Below, in pieces: positions 25,410 through 34,195 of a stretch of DNA of 50,960 nt; position 1 is the first letter of the stretch, and each line of letters starts with the position of its first letter. The DNA comes from Fimimonas sp963619835 (GTDB lineage Bacteria; Bacillota; Clostridia; Christensenellales; CAG-314). The position numbers and the translations under genes were made by a program. The notes under the pieces were generated by a model. It was not told where the DNA came from. It worked only from the letters and a program-made list of their open reading frames with translations, and searched no databases. Location: the NCBI GenBank assembly GCA_963619835.1, contig CAVEYD010000004.1, positions 1 to 50,960 on the forward strand, written 5' to 3'.

Positions 25410-27469
25410 AAAAAATAGAAAAAATAACTGAATATGGGTACGAATGTAATCGTCTCGCACGCGGAGATAAATTGCTAATAGGCAATGGAGTTTATGGATT
25501 TCGAGGAACAATTGATGAAAATCGCGCCGAAGATTGTGTTGCACTTAATGCAGCATGTTTTTACGACAAAAACGGCAACAATTGGCGTGAAACGGTCAAT
25601 ATGCCAAATCCACTTTATGCAACGCTTACGGTAAACGGATATTTACTCGGTGGCGACAACGCAACAGATCACGTTGAATCGTTAGATCTTTCTTGCGGAG
25701 TGTACACTCGCAAAACAATTTACAACGTGGATGGAATAAAAGTCGAATTTACTTCACAGCGATTTTTTGATCAAACAAATTACAATTTGCTTGTTTGCAA
25801 ACGAAATGTCGCTACGGATAAACCTGCGGAAATTACCCTTGCATGTGGTATAGATTGCAACGTGTGGAATATTAGCGGCAAGCATTTTGATGTATCAAAA
25901 AAGTCCGTCGATCCTCTTACGGTACAATGTGTTACAAACGAAGGCAAAAAATTGTCAGCAACTTTGTACAACGTATGCAAGTTTTCGCCACAAAGCGAAA
26001 CAAACGGCGACTTGATTGTTGACAAATTTACCATGGTTACCGATAATCTTGAAGTTACAAGTTTTGCCGTTTTGTCTCACGACGAAGCGGACGAAGTTGT
26101 GACGGCAGAGTTGCTTAACTACGATCGTTTGCGCAAATCAAACGACGAATGGTGGGCAGAAAAATGGAACACTTCTCGTGTGGAAATAGACGACGAGGGA
26201 AAAACTCAACTTGCCATAGATTACAGCGTGTACCAGCTAATCATTTATGCTCCGCGTATTGACGGAATGAGCATTGGCGCTCGTGGATTATCCGGGCAAA
26301 CATACAAAGGCGCGATCTTTTGGGATACTGAAATGTTTATGTTGCCATTTTACATGGCAACGGACATAAAGATTGCTCGAAGGCTTGTTAAGTATCGCAT
26401 TGAAACGCTTGAAGGAGCAATTGCAAAGGCAGCATACTATGGTTATGATGGTGCATTTTTCGCATGGGAAAGTCAAAATGGCGGTTTGGATGCTTGTAGC
26501 GACTTTAATGTCACCGATGTATTCACAGGACGCCCTGTGCGTACCTATTTTAGAGACAAACAAGTTCACATTTCTGCCGATGTTGCAGTAGCATTGTATA
26601 ATTATTTTGCAAAGACCAACGACATTTCTATCCTTGCGGAAGGTGGTTTGCGTTTATTGTACGAATGTTCCAAATTTTACTATTCTTATGCCTACTACAA
26701 CCACAACAAAGACAGATTTGAACTATTAGACGTAATCGGTCCGGACGAGTATCACGAACGAGTAAACAACAACGTGTACACCAATTACATGGCATACAAA
26801 ACGGTAGACGTGTTTTTTAAGGCTTTAGCTGTTGTTAAAAATAAATTGCCCGACTTGTATACCGAATTTGTTGCAGATAAAGACAAAATAGTTGCACTTA
26901 AAAGGTTTAAACGTAAACTTTATTTGCCTCAACCAAATTCAAATGGTATAATGGAACAATTTGATGGTTATTTTCGTTTGGAAGACGTTGACGTAAACAC
27001 AGTAAGAGAAAGGCTTGTAAAACCCAATGAATATTGGGGCGGAAGCGGAGGCGTTGCAACTGCAACTCAAGTAATAAAACAAGCCGACGTCGTTGCCACC
27101 ATGGTTGTTTTGCCAAAGATGTTCGGCAAGGCAACAGCTCAAGCAAACTATCTGTTTTATTTACCTCGCACCGAACATGGTTCCAGCCTGTCGGCAAGTA
27201 TGTATGCACAATGTGCTTCGTTTATCGGTTGCGCTGATGAATCTTACAAATGGTACGTCAAAACGGCAAGTGTCGATCTTGTCGGTGACGGCAAAAAATA
27301 CGCCGGCAAAGTGTATATCGGAGGAACTCATCCGGCGGCGTGCGGTGGCGCTTGGCTTACGCTTTACAACGGTTATGCGGTCAAGTCGGACGGAAGCAAC
27401 TTGCCTAAACAAATAAAAAAGTTAGTTATACACACCGAACATGGCAAAAAAGTGCTCTTTCACAGATAA
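25406..27469 (+). CDS. GH65 family disaccharide phosphorylase (second copy)
   Basis: 687 aa, starting in the ATGA overlap with the first copy. Family features: IGNGVYGFRGTIDEN at the N-terminus, FWDTEMFMLPFY in the barrel, the general acid in IGPDEYHERVNNNVYTNYM, and the phosphate loop EHGSSLSASMYA. The classic GPDEYH and VNNN residues match kojibiose/trehalose/nigerose-type enzymes. The two copies are clearly divergent, so they probably cleave different linkages of the same imported glucan fragment, or a heteromer forms; both are inference. Its product beta-glucose-1-phosphate is the substrate of the downstream mutase. Confidence 0.92.
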   Translation: MKKIEKITEYGYECNRLARGDKLLIGNGVYGFRGTIDENRAEDCVALNAACFYDKNGNNWRETVNMPNPLYATLTVNGYLLGGDNATDHVESLDLSCGVYTRKTIYNVDGIKVEFTSQRFFDQTNYNLLVCKRNVATDKPAEITLACGIDCNVWNISGKHFDVSKKSVDPLTVQCVTNEGKKLSATLYNVCKFSPQSETNGDLIVDKFTMVTDNLEVTSFAVLSHDEADEVVTAELLNYDRLRKSNDEWWAEKWNTSRVEIDDEGKTQLAIDYSVYQLIIYAPRIDGMSIGARGLSGQTYKGAIFWDTEMFMLPFYMATDIKIARRLVKYRIETLEGAIAKAAYYGYDGAFFAWESQNGGLDACSDFNVTDVFTGRPVRTYFRDKQVHISADVAVALYNYFAKTNDISILAEGGLRLLYECSKFYYSYAYYNHNKDRFELLDVIGPDEYHERVNNNVYTNYMAYKTVDVFFKALAVVKNKLPDLYTEFVADKDKIVALKRFKRKLYLPQPNSNGIMEQFDGYFRLEDVDVNTVRERLVKPNEYWGGSGGVATATQVIKQADVVATMVVLPKMFGKATAQANYLFYLPRTEHGSSLSASMYAQCASFIGCADESYKWYVKTASVDLVGDGKKYAGKVYIGGTHPAACGGAWLTLYNGYAVKSDGSNLPKQIKKLVIHTEHGKKVLFHR

Positions 27470-27647
27470 TTTTGACACAAAACAATTATAAACAACAGTC
27501 CTTTGAAATTCTTTTGTTTGTTCGCTCAAGGCGGAGTTGTGCAAAAACTGAAGTTTTTTTGTGAAAACACCATTATTGCAAGTTTAATTTTAGACAAATC
27601 AATTGTTGTAAAATAACTATAATAATTTAAAACGAAGAAGGGAAAAA

Positions 27648-28280
27648 ATGAGAAAAGCGATAATATTTGATCTTGACGGTGTGCTTGTTCATACCGACAA
27701 ATTTCACTATCTTGCATGGAAAAGTCTTGCCGATTGTCTTGGCATTTACTTTGATGAAACAATAAACAATCGTTGTCGCGGAGTTTCGCGTATGGACAGT
27801 TTGGAAATAGTGTTGGAACGTGCCAACAAACAGTATACGCAAGAACAAAAAATTGCATTTGCCGAAAAGAAAAACGAAATCTACAAACGTTATCTTTCAA
27901 CAATGACTCCGACAGACGTGTCCGATGATGTTAGACACACGCTTGCTGAGTTGAAACGCGACGGACATCTTGTTGCAGTTGGAAGTAGTAGCAAAAACAC
28001 AATGCTTATTCTTAAGCAGGTTGACTTGTTTGACATGTTTGATGCTATTGCCGATGGCACAATGGTTACTCACAGCAAGCCCGATCCGGAAGTTTTCTTG
28101 AAAGCTGCAGAGTTACTAAAAGTTGCCCCCGAAGATTGTATTGTTGTCGAAGATGCCGTAGCAGGCATAAATGCCGGCAAAGCAGCACACATGGAAACTT
28201 TTGCCATAGGTGATGCTGCCGAGGCAAACATTGCGGACAAAAACCTTACAAAACTGTCGGACATGCTTGCTTTAGTGTAA
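27648..28280 (+). CDS. pgmB: Beta-phosphoglucomutase
   Basis: 210-aa HAD-superfamily mutase that converts beta-glucose-1-phosphate to glucose-6-phosphate. Nucleophile Asp8 and acid/base Asp10 lie in FDLDGVLVHTDKFH, the cap-domain CRGVSRMDSLEIVL matches the family, the conserved Lys is in HSKPDPEVF, and the Mg-binding acids are in VVEDAVAGI. An AAGGG precedes the ATG. It stands 178 bp after the GH65 pair; this is the standard partner gene for inverting phosphorylases and completes the route into glycolysis. Confidence 0.94.
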   Translation: MRKAIIFDLDGVLVHTDKFHYLAWKSLADCLGIYFDETINNRCRGVSRMDSLEIVLERANKQYTQEQKIAFAEKKNEIYKRYLSTMTPTDVSDDVRHTLAELKRDGHLVAVGSSSKNTMLILKQVDLFDMFDAIADGTMVTHSKPDPEVFLKAAELLKVAPEDCIVVEDAVAGINAGKAAHMETFAIGDAAEANIADKNLTKLSDMLALV

Positions 28281-28498
28281 GCAATTTAGGCAGAAAACTC
28301 AAAAAATAAAAATTTTTAGGCATCTCAAAAGTTTGATACCGGTAAAAACTTTTGAAGGTGCTTTTTTCATAAAGTTTTTAGTGATGTCATTTAAAAACAT
28401 TGTTTTAAAAAATCGTAATTGAAAATATTTGCAAATTTGTTCCAACAATTTATGAAAAATTCCAAAGAAGAAAAAATTGTAAAAAAATTTTCAATCTA
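28281..28498. other. Intergenic region between pgmB and hpf
   Basis: Apart from the terminator (28320-28367) and the promoter of hpf (28499-28527), I see no gene or repeat here; the sequence is AT-rich. Confidence 0.6.
28320..28367 (+). terminator. Intrinsic terminator of pgmB
   Basis: A long stem: GCATCT and CAAAAGTTT paired with AAACTTTTG and AGGTGC (one bulged A), an 11-nt loop, then T6. Confidence 0.9.
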
Positions 28499-28527
28499 TT
28501 GATTACGATTTTTTTGTGTGATATAAT
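28499..28527 (+). promoter_or_regulatory. Promoter of hpf
   Basis: TTGATT (28499-28504), 17-nt spacer, TATAAT (28522-28527), about 70 bp before the hpf start. Confidence 0.7.
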
Positions 28528-28598
28528 CATATTATAAAAGGTAGTGTAATAGTAAGCTATTACATCATCTTTTTGTAATAAAATTTGGAGGTATCATT

Positions 28599-29129
28599 AT
28601 GAAACTTGAAATCGTTGCAAAAAACTATCGAGTAACTGACAGATTAGAGCAAATACTCACCGCCAAAACAAGACGGTTGGACAAATACTTCCCGGACGAT
28701 CAAACACCTTGCAAAATTTTACTTGCAGATGCAGGAAGACAATGCAAAATGGAAATTTCTATCAATTATCACGGCACACACTTGCGTTCGGAAGTAGAAG
28801 GCGACACAATGTACTACAACATTGATGCATGTTTACCTAAGCTCGAACGTCAAATTATCAAGCATCGTGACAAACTCAATCGTTCCTACAAGATGCCCGA
28901 ACGTCCAATAGAATACGAGTTTGTTTCGGACGTTGATGAAAGTCCGTTGCAAATAACAAAGGTCAAACAGTTTGAAATTCAGCAAATGACTCCCGCCGAA
29001 GCCGCCGAAAATCTTGACATGGTAGATCACGATTTTTACTTGTTTGTCAATGTCGAAACGGGTAATGTCGAAGCTGTTTACAGAAGAAAAGAAGGCGGAC
29101 TCGGACTTCTTCAACCCAAAATTCAATAG
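28599..29129 (+). CDS. hpf: Long-form ribosome hibernation-promoting factor
   Basis: 176 aa, GGAGGT upstream of the ATG. The N-terminal S30AE domain (1-95: EIVAKNYRVTDRLEQILTAK and the following helix ending in DKLNRSY) binds the 30S decoding region. The C-terminal domain (about 118-176: KVKQFEIQQMTPAEAAENLD, then HDFYLFVNVETG and VYRRKEGG) dimerises to join two 70S into inactive 100S particles. The length is normal for the long form found in Gram-positives. Followed 51 bp later by floA without an obvious terminator. Confidence 0.95.
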   Translation: MKLEIVAKNYRVTDRLEQILTAKTRRLDKYFPDDQTPCKILLADAGRQCKMEISINYHGTHLRSEVEGDTMYYNIDACLPKLERQIIKHRDKLNRSYKMPERPIEYEFVSDVDESPLQITKVKQFEIQQMTPAEAAENLDMVDHDFYLFVNVETGNVEAVYRRKEGGLGLLQPKIQ

Positions 29130-29180
29130 GTTTTGTCTCAAGACAAGACTCTAAAAAATCTATAAAAGGGATGTAAAAAA

Positions 29181-30188
29181 ATGATTGCTCTATTATCTCA
29201 AACAGCAAGCAACGATCCTATGGTATGGATTATTCCGGTAGTTATAGTTGTTGCAGTGCTTATTTTATTGTTATTTTTTCCTATCGGAACTTACTTTATT
29301 GCCGCAGTAAGCGGAGCCCATGTGTCGATGGGGCGCCTTATTGGCATGAAAATGCGTCGCATAAAGTACAAACAGCTTGTTGATGTCTACATTCGTGCAA
29401 AGAAAGCAGGACTTGATATCGACATTGCCGAGCTTGAAAGCCATGTAATGGCAGGCGGAAACATTAGCAACGTAGTAAATGCGCTTATTTCTGCTCACAG
29501 TGCTAACATAGCGTTGTCGCTTCAATCAGCGAAAGCTATCGATTTAGCAGGACGTGACGTGCTAAATGCAGTAAGAGTGTCGGTAAACCCCAAGGTTATC
29601 GAAACGCCAATTATTTCCGCAATAGCAAAAAACGGAATTGAGCTACGTGTAAAAGCTCGTGTTACTGTTAGGGCGAATATCTCTCGACTTATCGGAGGTG
29701 CCGGAGAAGAAACGATCATTGCACGTGTAGGCGAAGGCATCGTAACAACTGTCGGTTCTTCCGAAACACACAAAGAAGTTTTGGAAAATCCGGACAGTAT
29801 TTCCAAAACGGTTTTAAAGAAAGGTTTGGATGCGGGTACTGCATTTGAAATTTTGTCTATCGATATTGCCGATGTCGACGTTGGAAGAAATATTGGAGCA
29901 CAGTTGCAAATGGATCAAGCCGAGGCCGACAAACGTATTGCACAAGCAAATGCCGAAGAGCGTCGTGCAATGGCAATAGCGCAAGAACAAGAAATGAAGG
30001 CACACACTCAAGAAATGCGTGCAAAGGTTGTTGAAGCCGAAGCAGAAGTTCCCAAGGCAATGGCGGAAGCATTCCGTTCAGGAAATTTGGGAATAATGGA
30101 CTATTACCGTATGCAAAACATGCAAGCTGACACAGCTATGCGCTCGGCAATAAGCGGAAACGACTCAAACCACGGAGATAAAAAATAA
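29181..30188 (+). CDS. floA: Flotillin-like membrane scaffold protein FloA (SPFH family)
   Basis: 335 aa. One N-terminal hydrophobic hairpin (about 14-45), then the conserved SPFH text (GAHVSMGRLIGMKMRRI, MAGGNISNVVNALISAHSAN, VNPKVIETPIISAIAKNGIE), and a coiled-coil rich in Glu/Ala/Lys (about 240-305). FloA organises membrane microdomains and helps secretion and cell-wall enzymes. In Bacillus it is co-expressed with an NfeD-type partner (YqeZ); none is seen here. Instead a small membrane protein follows 14 bp downstream. Confidence 0.95.
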   Translation: MIALLSQTASNDPMVWIIPVVIVVAVLILLLFFPIGTYFIAAVSGAHVSMGRLIGMKMRRIKYKQLVDVYIRAKKAGLDIDIAELESHVMAGGNISNVVNALISAHSANIALSLQSAKAIDLAGRDVLNAVRVSVNPKVIETPIISAIAKNGIELRVKARVTVRANISRLIGGAGEETIIARVGEGIVTTVGSSETHKEVLENPDSISKTVLKKGLDAGTAFEILSIDIADVDVGRNIGAQLQMDQAEADKRIAQANAEERRAMAIAQEQEMKAHTQEMRAKVVEAEAEVPKAMAEAFRSGNLGIMDYYRMQNMQADTAMRSAISGNDSNHGDKK

Positions 30189-30202
30189 TTACAAGGTAGT
30201 TT

Positions 30203-30634
30203 ATGGAAGAACTTGTATATATGCTAATATTTTTTGGAATCTTCACTGCATTTTTTATTTTGCTGGTTTTTTTTGTGGAAAAGCAAAAAAAGTCTCAAGA
30301 CAACAAAGATGGCGGACAAACAGTTGTTAAAGAAATAGCTTCCAAAGAAAACGAACAAAAAGAAAAAAAGGTTAGCGCAAAATCTAAAAACAAACAAGAA
30401 AAAACAATCAACGAACACGAGCATCATGGCAAAGAGGAACGCTATCAAGAGATAGTTGGTTCTCTCGGTGAAGTAAACGACGAAGGTTGTTCGGAACTAA
30501 ACGGAATTCGACTTATTTCAAACGATATTGCCTATGCTTTAAACGACGACAAAAACGATTTTGATCTAAAAAAAGTCGGTCGAGCAATGATAATAGGCGA
30601 AGTAATCAACGATCCCGCTTACAAAAAATATTGA
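30203..30634 (+). CDS. Small membrane-anchored charged protein, unknown function
   Basis: 143 aa. One N-terminal membrane helix (about 5-26), then a very lysine/glutamate-rich stretch of about 60 residues, then a compact C-terminal part from about 84 (QEIVGSLGEVNDEGCSELNGIRLI). Starts 14 bp after floA behind AAGGTAG, so it is translated from the same message. I do not recognise a family. Position suggests a FloA partner; an analogue of the small protein encoded beside floA in Bacillus is possible but unproven. Confidence 0.65.
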   Translation: MEELVYMLIFFGIFTAFFILLVFFVEKQKKSQDNKDGGQTVVKEIASKENEQKEKKVSAKSKNKQEKTINEHEHHGKEERYQEIVGSLGEVNDEGCSELNGIRLISNDIAYALNDDKNDFDLKKVGRAMIIGEVINDPAYKKY

Positions 30635-30800
30635 TGAGAACAAAAATATAAAATGTTTAACGAAAAGCAGTTCTCAAACGGTTTGTAAAGCCCCATGCTT
30701 GATGGAAAAATGAAGTAATGTCAATGTGTGTAAACAAAGAAATATTTAAAAATTAGCTCAAACAAAATAAATTTATTATTCAAAAAAACTAAACTCAAAA

Positions 30801-30836
30801 CCGTACTATGAGTTTACTCAAAAAGTACGGCTTTTG
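30801..30836. terminator. Shared hairpin between floA operon and mgtC
   Basis: Stem CCGTACT (30801-30807) with AGTACGG (30824-30830), with an inner TGAGT/ACTCA pair. A CTTTTG run follows on plus; A-rich sequence precedes it. It may stop transcription from both convergent genes. Confidence 0.6.
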
Positions 30837-30899
30837 TTTGTTTCAATATTTTTTATTTTTCTCAAAAGTTTTTAAAACAGATATTTTCTGCTTAATTTT

Positions 30900-31586
30900 T
30901 TACAAATCTTCCAAGCGTTCGATGGAAATTATTTCCGGATTATTCATTGTAAAATTAGTAATATTGTCGGCAGTGTAGTTTTGTGACGGACGAATTACTG
31001 CTTCCACAACATAATTGGTGTCTGTTTTTACAAGTTTAAAGCGAGAAAATTTTTGTACGCCAAAGTATTGGTGTAATTTTTGTTTTGTTTCTGTGGTGTT
31101 TTCGTACTTAACAAGCAACATGCGTTGGTTGTGTCTACGGAAAAACTTTGTATGCAAAACAAGTTGAACAACAATAACAATCGCTGTCGCGCCAACGGCA
31201 ACAATATACATTCCTGCGCCTACAGCCATGCCTATTGCTGCTGTTGCCCAAACTCCTGCGGCCGTAGTTAAACCATGCAAACTTTCACGGCGGAAGAAAA
31301 TCATTCCCGCACCCAAGAAGCCGATTCCGGAAACGACTTGTGCGGCAATTCGGCCTGCATCGCTATTTAGGTAGGTACTAAAAACAATAGAAATGCAGGT
31401 AAGCAGTGCGCTTGCAAATCCAACCATAAAGTGTGTTGCGATGCCAGCTTCCTTTTGCTTGTACATGCGTTCAAGTCCTATTGCAAAGCCTAGCACCCCA
31501 CCAATAAAAATTCTAAGTAAAATAGAAAGTTCTTCTTGCCAATTTACATTGCTCCAAAAATCGAGCAAAACAACATCGTTTAACAT
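30900..31586 (-). CDS. MgtC/SapB-family membrane protein
   Basis: 228 aa. Four to five membrane helices in the first 140 residues with the family text LLRIFIGGVLGFAIGLER, TGIGFLGAGMIFF-like (here SGIGFLGAGMIFFRRES) and LTTAAGVWATAAIGMAVG. A soluble C-terminal domain of about 85 aa (ACT-like) follows. MgtC proteins modulate magnesium homeostasis, ATP synthase activity or membrane potential and are not themselves proven transporters. AGGACG lies upstream of the ATG. Confidence 0.9.
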   Translation of the reverse strand: MLNDVVLLDFWSNVNWQEELSILLRIFIGGVLGFAIGLERMYKQKEAGIATHFMVGFASALLTCISIVFSTYLNSDAGRIAAQVVSGIGFLGAGMIFFRRESLHGLTTAAGVWATAAIGMAVGAGMYIVAVGATAIVIVVQLVLHTKFFRRHNQRMLLVKYENTTETKQKLHQYFGVQKFSRFKLVKTDTNYVVEAVIRPSQNYTADNITNFTMNNPEIISIERLEDL

Positions 31587-31624
31587 TTTGATGCGTCCTT
31601 AAAGTAATGTTTTAAGAGAATATT

Positions 31625-31650
31625 GCTTGCAGGTGGTACACACCACAAGC
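31625..31650 (-). promoter_or_regulatory. Hairpin in the mgtC leader
   Basis: Inverted arms GCTTG and CAAGC with an inner GG/CC extension lie 40-65 bp upstream of the mgtC start, within the leader expected from the promoter at 31674-31702. A regulatory RNA element is possible; I do not recognise a known riboswitch. Confidence 0.35.
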
Positions 31651-31673
31651 TTTTATCTCTTTTTAGAGTGATT

Positions 31674-31702
31674 ATTCTATCACATTAAATCTACATTTTC
31701 AA
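31674..31702 (-). promoter_or_regulatory. Promoter of the mgtC-family gene
   Basis: On minus: TTGAAA (31697-31702), 17-nt spacer, TAGAAT (31674-31679). Confidence 0.6.
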
Positions 31703-31895
31703 TATGTTTTCGAAAAAAAACTTGTTTTTTTAACAATTTCTTGTTTTTTTGTTTCAACTATGATTTTTCAAAATGATTTTTCGGCACTAATAAATTTCGT
31801 CGGCGAATTTCAATTTTTTTTGACGTCTTGTGTTTGGCTGTTTCGACTGATTGTCAAATCGAGTACAAAACCATGTAGTGCAATTCACTTATTTA
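31703..31895. other. Intergenic region, nothing recognised
   Basis: Between the mgtC promoter and the prs terminator. AT-rich with no credible gene, repeat or RNA structure that I could see. Confidence 0.55.
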
Positions 31896-31928
31896 AAAAA
31901 AGTCCGTCGCATTTAGCAACGGACTTTT
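31896..31928 (-). terminator. Intrinsic terminator of prs
   Basis: A 10-bp stem (31919-31928 with 31897-31906, GTCCGT core) and a T run on the minus strand, starting 3 bp after the stop. Confidence 0.85.
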
Positions 31929-31930
31929 CA

Positions 31931-32887
31931 TTATTCGTAAAGTTTTGATACGGGCAAATCTGTGTAAACACGTTCAATTGCTTCCGCAAACAGTTGGTAA
32001 ATAGAAACGACTTCAATTTTGTCAAGTTTCTTTTCGTCTGTAAGGGGGATTGTGTCCAAAACAACAATTTTAGATAGCGGTGAAGCTTTAAGTCTTTCAA
32101 TTGCCGGTCCGGAAAGTACTGCGTGTGAGCAACAAGCAATTACTTCTTTTGCTCCGTTATCTACAAGAGCTTGCGCACCTTGGCAAATTGTGCCTGCCGT
32201 ATCAATCATGTCATCAATCATAAGACAAGTTTTTCCGTGGACATCACCAATGATATTCATTACTTCCATCACGTTTGCTTTGGGACGACGTTTATCAATG
32301 ATAGCAAGAGGAGCGTTAAATTTTGCAGCCATTGCGCGAGAGCGAGCAACGCTACCTACGTCCGGGCTGACTATTGTAAGGTTGTCTCCGCCAAAACCTT
32401 CTTTTTTAAAGTAGTTGGCAAGTAAAGGCATACCCATAAGGTTATCTACCGGAATATCAAAAAATCCTTGTAATTGACTGCTATGCAAGTCCATTGTAAG
32501 AACTCTGTTTGCGCCTGCGGTTTGCAAGATATCTGCAACAAGTTTAGCCGAAATAGGATCACGTGCGCGAGCTTTTCTGTCTTGACGAGCATATCCAAAG
32601 TAAGGAATCACTGCCGTAATGCGTCCTGCCGAAGCACGTTTAAGAGCATCGATAATTACCAATAATTCCATCAAATTATCATTGACGGGACTGCAAGTGG
32701 ATTGTATTACAAACACATCGCATCCGCGAACGGTTTCTTTAATGTTAACAGCGGTTTCTCCGTCTGAAAACTTTCCTACTTCAATGTTGCCTAAAGGCAA
32801 ATCCAATTGTTTGCAAATTTGTTCAGCCAAAGCTTTGTTGGCATTGCCGGCAAAAATTTTAATTTGCCCATGTGTTTGATTTAACAT
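31931..32887 (-). CDS. prs: Ribose-phosphate pyrophosphokinase (PRPP synthetase)
   Basis: 318 aa from the ATG at 32887, chosen because GGGGGA lies 4-9 nt upstream; an ATG four codons earlier (32899) would place the ribosome site inside the gene. It makes phosphoribosyl pyrophosphate from ribose-5-phosphate and ATP for nucleotide, His and Trp synthesis. Family motifs: FSDGE near the N-terminus, the catalytic loop YARQDRKARARDPISAKLVA, the metal/PRPP region VSPDVGSVARSRAMA, and the PRPP-binding loop MIDDMIDTAGTI. The length is normal. Confidence 0.97.
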   Translation of the reverse strand: MLNQTHGQIKIFAGNANKALAEQICKQLDLPLGNIEVGKFSDGETAVNIKETVRGCDVFVIQSTCSPVNDNLMELLVIIDALKRASAGRITAVIPYFGYARQDRKARARDPISAKLVADILQTAGANRVLTMDLHSSQLQGFFDIPVDNLMGMPLLANYFKKEGFGGDNLTIVSPDVGSVARSRAMAAKFNAPLAIIDKRRPKANVMEVMNIIGDVHGKTCLMIDDMIDTAGTICQGAQALVDNGAKEVIACCSHAVLSGPAIERLKASPLSKIVVLDTIPLTDEKKLDKIEVVSIYQLFAEAIERVYTDLPVSKLYE

Positions 32888-32973
32888 ATTTTCCCCCATG
32901 CCGATGCTTTTTTAATTGTACTTTCCAAAAAAGTGTAAAATTTTTTGACGCACAATCGTGAGTCGGTGTTTAC

Positions 32974-33003
32974 ATTTTAGTACTTTAACGCAATCGATGT
33001 CAA
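32974..33003 (-). promoter_or_regulatory. Promoter of prs
   Basis: On minus: TTGACA (32998-33003), 18-nt spacer, TAAAAT (32974-32979). It is divergent from the Mrp-type promoter 45 bp away. Confidence 0.7.
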
Positions 33004-33048
33004 GTAAATTAAGCCTTGCAAGGGGCAAATGTTTGCGCTTGTTTTATC

Positions 33049-33076
33049 TTGACAAATATTTAACTTGTGATAAAAT
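33049..33076 (+). promoter_or_regulatory. Promoter of the Mrp/NBP35 gene
   Basis: TTGACA (33049-33054), 16-nt spacer, TAAAAT (33071-33076). Confidence 0.65.
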
Positions 33077-33125
33077 TATTTAAAGGATAAAACCAGACAA
33101 ACTTTTTTGTTTTAAGGAGATTACT

Positions 33126-33953
33126 ATGGCAGAATGTACTCACGATTGCTCAACCTGCGGAAAGGATTGTTCCGAGCGCAAAAGTGAAAGTTTTTTAAAA
33201 GAGCCACATAAAGGCAGCAAAATAAAACACGTAATAGGAATTGTTAGCGGAAAGGGCGGAGTGGGTAAATCACTTGTCACATCAATGCTTGCTGTAGCTA
33301 TGCAGCGTCAGGACTACAGAGCAGCCATTTTGGATGCCGATATCACAGGACCGTCAATTCCACAATCTTTTGGCTTGCACACAAACGCACAAAGCGACAG
33401 CAATGGTATTTATCCTGTTCTTTCAGCAAACGGAACGCAAATCATGTCGATAAATTTACTTGTAAAGGACGAAACAGATCCGGTTGTATGGCGTGGACCG
33501 GTAATTGCAGGCGCAGTCACTCAATTTTGGACGGACGTCTATTGGAACGACGTAGACTACATGTTTGTAGATATGCCCCCCGGAACAGGCGATGTTCCGT
33601 TGACTGTTTTTCAATCGTTGCCAATTGACGGAATTGTTGTCGTTACGTCCCCTCAACAGCTGGTCGAAATGGTTGTAAGCAAGGCGGTAAAAATGGCCGA
33701 GCTTGTCCATGTGCCGGTTTTAGGTATTGTTGAAAATATGTCCTACTACACTTGTCCGGATTGCAAAAAAGTCCACAAAATTTTCGGAGAAAGTCATGTT
33801 GACGAATTTGCAAATCGTTTTGGCATCGAAACCGTTTGTAAATTGCCAATTGACCCATCTATTGCACAATTTGTCGATAGTGGTGAAGTGGAGCGCATCG
33901 ACGTTTCACCGATAATGTCTCTTGTGGAAAAGATCAAATCAATTAGCAAGTAA
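33126..33953 (+). CDS. Mrp/NBP35-type iron-sulfur cluster carrier ATPase
   Basis: 275 aa, AAGGAGA before the ATG. P-loop NTPase of the deviant Walker A type (SGKGGVGKS near 40) with DADITGPSIPQ and the Walker B-like DMPPGTGD. The N-terminal tail has four Cys (CTHDCSTCGKDC), and the chain has the CPDC pair near 204 that bridges a 4Fe-4S cluster between two subunits. These proteins carry clusters to apo-proteins; a natural client here would be ferredoxins or the oxidoreductase encoded at the left. Length and motifs are complete. Confidence 0.93.
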   Translation: MAECTHDCSTCGKDCSERKSESFLKEPHKGSKIKHVIGIVSGKGGVGKSLVTSMLAVAMQRQDYRAAILDADITGPSIPQSFGLHTNAQSDSNGIYPVLSANGTQIMSINLLVKDETDPVVWRGPVIAGAVTQFWTDVYWNDVDYMFVDMPPGTGDVPLTVFQSLPIDGIVVVTSPQQLVEMVVSKAVKMAELVHVPVLGIVENMSYYTCPDCKKVHKIFGESHVDEFANRFGIETVCKLPIDPSIAQFVDSGEVERIDVSPIMSLVEKIKSISK

Positions 33954-34092
33954 GTTGTAAAGTTTTTTTATTCGTTTTTTAACAATAAATATTAAACGTA
34001 CTGTTAATGCAAAAAACTTGGCAGTTGCAAAACATCTAAAAATTTAGTTTATATGTAAAAAATTTAAAAAACAAATTTTTCTAATTAGCATT

Positions 34093-34130
34093 AAAAAAAG
34101 GAAGTTCTCTTATTTGAGAACTTCCTTTTT
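34093..34130. terminator. Bidirectional intrinsic terminator
   Basis: Perfect 10-bp stem (34100-34109 with 34116-34125), a 6-nt loop, an A run before and a T run after. It serves the Mrp gene and, in reverse, glnN. Confidence 0.92.
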
Positions 34131-34195
34131 AATTAGTGACTTTATTTTTCCTGATTGTGTAAGATTTTACAACGACGCAAGTAAATTGCAAAGAA

